From Candidatus Zixiibacteriota bacterium (GTDB lineage Bacteria; Zixibacteria; MSB-5A5; GN15; JACZUZ01), in NCBI GenBank assembly GCA_022572905.1, contig JACZUZ010000056.1, positions 1-8,497 on the forward strand: a DNA stretch of 8,497 nt, written 5' to 3'. Under the pieces are notes generated by a model. The model had not been told where the DNA came from. It worked only from the letters and a program-made list of their open reading frames with translations, and did no database searches. Positions 6,753-8,497 of this stretch are shown piece after piece. Within the stretch, counting starts at the first letter, position 1, and every line of letters starts with the position of its first letter. Position numbers and translations under genes: made by a program.

Positions 6753-6901
6753 CGCCCCAAAATTATTCCCAGGCGAGATTGCGCTATCAGGAGACTTTTG
6801 CGATAATACATTTCTTGAGCCGGGCTAAAGTTAGTCTCAAAGCCGGTCCGATCAGATATACAAGTTTGAAACCATTTAAAGACAGACTATGACATATAAT
6901 T

Positions 6902-7150
6902 ATGGGCGCTAATACCAAATCAATCGCCGTAAATCCAGTCTCCGGTGTAAATATTTCTTCACCTGGCTCTAAAGCGGATGAACGCTCTCCGGGAAGGTTT
7001 CGTCTGCGCTATGAAAAAATCCGCGCAAAAGGAAAATGGTTTCTGATCGGTTTTTTTGTATTCTATCTGGTGCGCGACACTCTTTTGTATATTGTACTTC
7101 CCTATTATGCCGGGAAGTACGGTTTCAATCTTTTTGAGTTTCTATTCTGA
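6902..7150 (+). CDS. Small membrane protein of unknown function
   Basis: 82 residues, not recognised. Residues 1-30 are polar, rich in Ser, Asn and Pro, and probably disordered. A basic stretch follows (RFRLRYEKIRAKGK, 32-45), then a hydrophobic segment at about 46-69, and an aromatic C-terminus ending FNLFEFLF. The basic stretch before the helix predicts a cytoplasmic N-terminus (positive-inside rule). Arg58-Asp59 lies in the middle of the membrane helix, which is unusual and might form an intramembrane salt bridge or mark a contact with a partner. The ATG at 6902 has no SD and directly follows TATAAT (6895-6900). It lies 55 bases before the lipoprotein gene and may share its transcript. A genuine gene is likely but not certain. 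Confidence 0.55.
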   Translation: MGANTKSIAVNPVSGVNISSPGSKADERSPGRFRLRYEKIRAKGKWFLIGFFVFYLVRDTLLYIVLPYYAGKYGFNLFEFLF

Positions 7151-7194
7151 TTTGATATTCTAATCAAACATGGCCACGCCGGCGCTTAAACATT

Positions 7195-7199
7195 GGAGG
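7195..7199 (+). promoter_or_regulatory. Ribosome binding site that fixes the lipoprotein start
   Basis: GGAGG five bases before the ATG at 7205. It overlaps an in-frame TTG at 7193, which is therefore not the start; the ATG also puts the signal peptide in the normal register. Confidence 0.85.
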
Positions 7200-7204
7200 T
7201 CAAA

Positions 7205-7612
7205 ATGAAACAAAGCGCTTATCGAATCTCGTTTCTGCTCACGGTCATCATACTCGCTTCCTGCACTAAGATCGACTACATCGGCGAGTCATTTCCGTCT
7301 ACAACTCATGTCGATATCTACTTATCTGTGGAATCTGTTGAGCGAGAATACACCGTTATGGGTTATATGATCGCTACTGCCGATGATATGGTCAGCGTGT
7401 CTAAGATGCAGGACAAAATGATGAAGAAGGCTAGGGGAAAAGGCGCGGATGGCATAATCATACTCGGATTGGAAAGATATCAATCGGGCGAAAAGACTTC
7501 CTGGAGTGAGACTACCACAGAAAAGGATGGCAAAACAAAGACCTCCGGTTCAAGCTCCACGAGCGCCGATGAGAAAAAGGAAATCAAAGCCACTCTGATA
7601 AAGTATAAGTAG
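7205..7612 (+). CDS. Small lipoprotein, possible RcsF/YbjQ-like fold
   Basis: 135 residues. The N-terminus is a lipoprotein signal peptide: MKQSAYR, a hydrophobic run, then lipobox LASC with Cys20 as the lipidated residue, so the mature protein is membrane-anchored. Next to the Cys are Thr21 and Lys22, with no Asp at +2, so outer-membrane sorting would be expected under the E. coli rule. Residues 50-90 have the pattern VMGYMIATADD...MQDKMMKKARGKGADGIIILGLE, an alpha-helix then a GAD turn and beta-strand, reminiscent of RcsF and YbjQ-type proteins; that is inference from pattern only. Residues 94-124 are a hydrophilic Ser/Thr/Lys/Glu-rich insert, followed by a last strand EIKATLIKYK. The stop is five bases before the tag start, indicating co-transcription and probable translational coupling. 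Function unknown. Confidence 0.88.
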   Translation: MKQSAYRISFLLTVIILASCTKIDYIGESFPSTTHVDIYLSVESVEREYTVMGYMIATADDMVSVSKMQDKMMKKARGKGADGIIILGLERYQSGEKTSWSETTTEKDGKTKTSGSSSTSADEKKEIKATLIKYK

Positions 7613-7617
7613 GTAAC

Positions 7618-8211
7618 TTGGTCAAAAAATCCATCGTCCGCAAAATTATTAGTTGTCCCTGGCCGGGCGATGATCCCCTTATGATTCGCTATCACGACGA
7701 GGAATGGGGCGTTCCTGTGCATGATGATATACTGCATTTTGAATATCTGATTCTCGACGCCGCCCAGGCGGGTTTGAGTTGGAAGACAGTTCTTCACAAG
7801 AGGGAAAACTATCGCAAGGCTTTTTGCGGCTTCGACCCAGCGAAGGTGGCTCGAATTACCGAAAAGAGGGTCGCCAGACTTCTTCAGAACCCCGGGATAA
7901 TACGAAACAAGCTGAAAGTTCGCTCAACTGTGACCAATGCGCGGGCCTTCCTCCAAGTCCAGAATGAATTTGGAAGCTTCGATAACTATGTATGGCGCTT
8001 TGTCGACGGTCGCCAGATAGTGAACAAGCGTCGAACAGAGAAAAATGTCCCGGCCAAAACCAAACACTCAGATAAAATGAGTCTGGACATGAAAAAGCGC
8101 GGATTTAGTTTCGTGGGTTCAACAATCTGCTACGCCTATATGCAGGCAGCCGGACTTGTAAATGACCATCTGGTTCGATGTTTTCGTCACGACATCGTTC
8201 AGAAATCTTGA
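7618..8211 (+). CDS. tag: DNA-3-methyladenine glycosylase I
   Basis: Removes 3-methyladenine from alkylated DNA, starting base-excision repair. The 197 residues match the family throughout: SCPWPGDDPLMIRYHDEEWGVP, AQAGLSWKTVLHKRENYRKAF, and the C-terminal NDHLVRCF. The zinc site of E. coli Tag (Cys4, His17, His175, Cys179) corresponds to Cys13, His26, His184 and Cys188, all present, and base-stacking Tyr16 to Tyr25. The position of E. coli Glu38, which recognises the base, is Asp47 here (LDAAQAGLSW in place of LEGQQAGLSW), a conservative change. The start must precede Cys13; the only standard start codon there is the TTG at 7618, with AGG four bases before it. It follows the lipoprotein gene by five bases, so its translation probably depends on that gene. 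Confidence 0.95.
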   Translation: MVKKSIVRKIISCPWPGDDPLMIRYHDEEWGVPVHDDILHFEYLILDAAQAGLSWKTVLHKRENYRKAFCGFDPAKVARITEKRVARLLQNPGIIRNKLKVRSTVTNARAFLQVQNEFGSFDNYVWRFVDGRQIVNKRRTEKNVPAKTKHSDKMSLDMKKRGFSFVGSTICYAYMQAAGLVNDHLVRCFRHDIVQKS

Positions 8212-8248
8212 CGGCCAGGAACTATACAACAACTACTCCCCCTCGAGA

Positions 8249-8267
8249 GAACATGAAAACCATGTTC
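8249..8267 (+). repeat. Hairpin downstream of tag
   Basis: GAACATG-AAAAC-CATGTTC, a perfect 7-pair stem with a 5-base loop, starting 38 bases after the tag stop. No T run follows directly (a CTTTT occurs about nine bases later), so it is at best a weak terminator or a 3'-end stabilising structure. Confidence 0.4.
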
Positions 8268-8355
8268 GCTTGGCTTTTGGTCAGGGGAATAACATCAGAC
8301 CCACATTAAAGCGCAGTCGGCCTTTTTCATTTGAATCACATTTTATTCTGAGTGG

Positions 8356-8384
8356 TTGACATAATTAACCACTATCGATATACT
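8356..8384 (+). promoter_or_regulatory. Near-consensus sigma-70 promoter
   Basis: TTGACA (8356-8361), a 17-base spacer, and TATACT (8379-8384), one base off full consensus. Transcription would begin near 8391 and run out of the window. Two dyads lie in the early transcribed region: ATTGGAT-A-ATCCGAT (8405-8419, one G-T pair) and CAATCG-CA-CGATTG (8444-8457, perfect). Either could be an operator or an RNA hairpin. The regulated gene or RNA starts beyond the right edge or at the ATG at 8486. Confidence 0.7.
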
Positions 8385-8497
8385 CTAGGCCGTGATTGTC
8401 CGATATTGGATAATCCGATTTCGAATAAAATTATATATGCTCCCAATCGCACGATTGTGAGCGAACCGATTCCCGGAACAAGCATATGCCGCGAACT

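Larger units (their letters stand above)
8212..8497. other. Non-coding tail of the window
   Basis: No coding frame of useful length is supported on either strand; the frame on the plus strand at 8162-8359 overlaps tag and lacks coding character. It contains the hairpin after tag, a TTTTT run near 8323 without a good stem, and a strong promoter reading rightward. The ATG at 8486 could begin the next gene, but only four codons are visible. Confidence 0.6.

Noticed and set aside
6805..6850. Possible hairpin with TTGAG/CTCAA and CCGG repeats after the VOC gene
   Set aside because: Stems are only four to five pairs and no T run follows, so a terminator is not supported.
8303..8327. T run near 8323 as a tag terminator
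   Set aside because: The preceding bases form no stable stem, only a few broken pairs.
8451..8465. ATTGTGAGCG resembling half of the lac operator
   Set aside because: The second half-site is absent and nothing nearby relates to LacI; short chance match.

Overview
The window is bacterial chromosomal DNA of moderate G+C content, densely coding except for one roughly 620-base gap. No rRNA, tRNA, CRISPR array, insertion sequence or phage gene is visible. Several features fit a Gram-negative, possibly uncultivated lineage of the FCB/Zixibacteria kind: a MacB/Lol-type ABC exporter, a lipoprotein with a clear lipobox, an exported PDZ protein, and a mix of starts with good Shine-Dalgarno (SD) sequences and starts with none. 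That placement is inference from gene style only; nothing here fixes the taxon.

Layout. (1) 1-2547, plus strand: the end of one MacB/FtsX-family permease, a complete second permease, and a separate LolD/MacB-type ATPase, forming an exporter operon that begins upstream of the window. (2) 2639-3757, plus: an exported protein with an apparently degenerate zincin-like region (HALAH where HEXXH would be expected) and a C-terminal PDZ domain. (3) 3894-4295, minus: a small, extremely basic histone-like protein with a central Myb/SANT-like helix-turn-helix between two basic tails. It has a strong SD, a purine-rich leader and a clear intrinsic terminator. (4) 4296-4918: a long stretch without a convincing gene. 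(5) 4919-6187, minus: a complete arginine deiminase with all catalytic motifs but no arcB, arcC or arcD beside it. (6) 6399-6752, plus, divergent from it: a single-domain VOC (glyoxalase-fold) protein. (7) 6902-8211, plus: an 82-residue membrane protein of unknown function, a small lipoprotein, and DNA-3-methyladenine glycosylase I (tag); the last two are almost certainly co-transcribed. (8) 8212-8497: non-coding tail with a near-consensus sigma-70 promoter reading out of the window.

The only clear functional unit is the exporter: two different permeases plus one ATPase point to a heterodimeric permease, as in LolCDE, rather than the fused MacB homodimer. The other genes look like independent housekeeping or accessory units. 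The most unusual proteins are the Myb-core histone-like protein and the PDZ protein with a damaged metallopeptidase motif. I found no multi-gene system that I could call undescribed with confidence.
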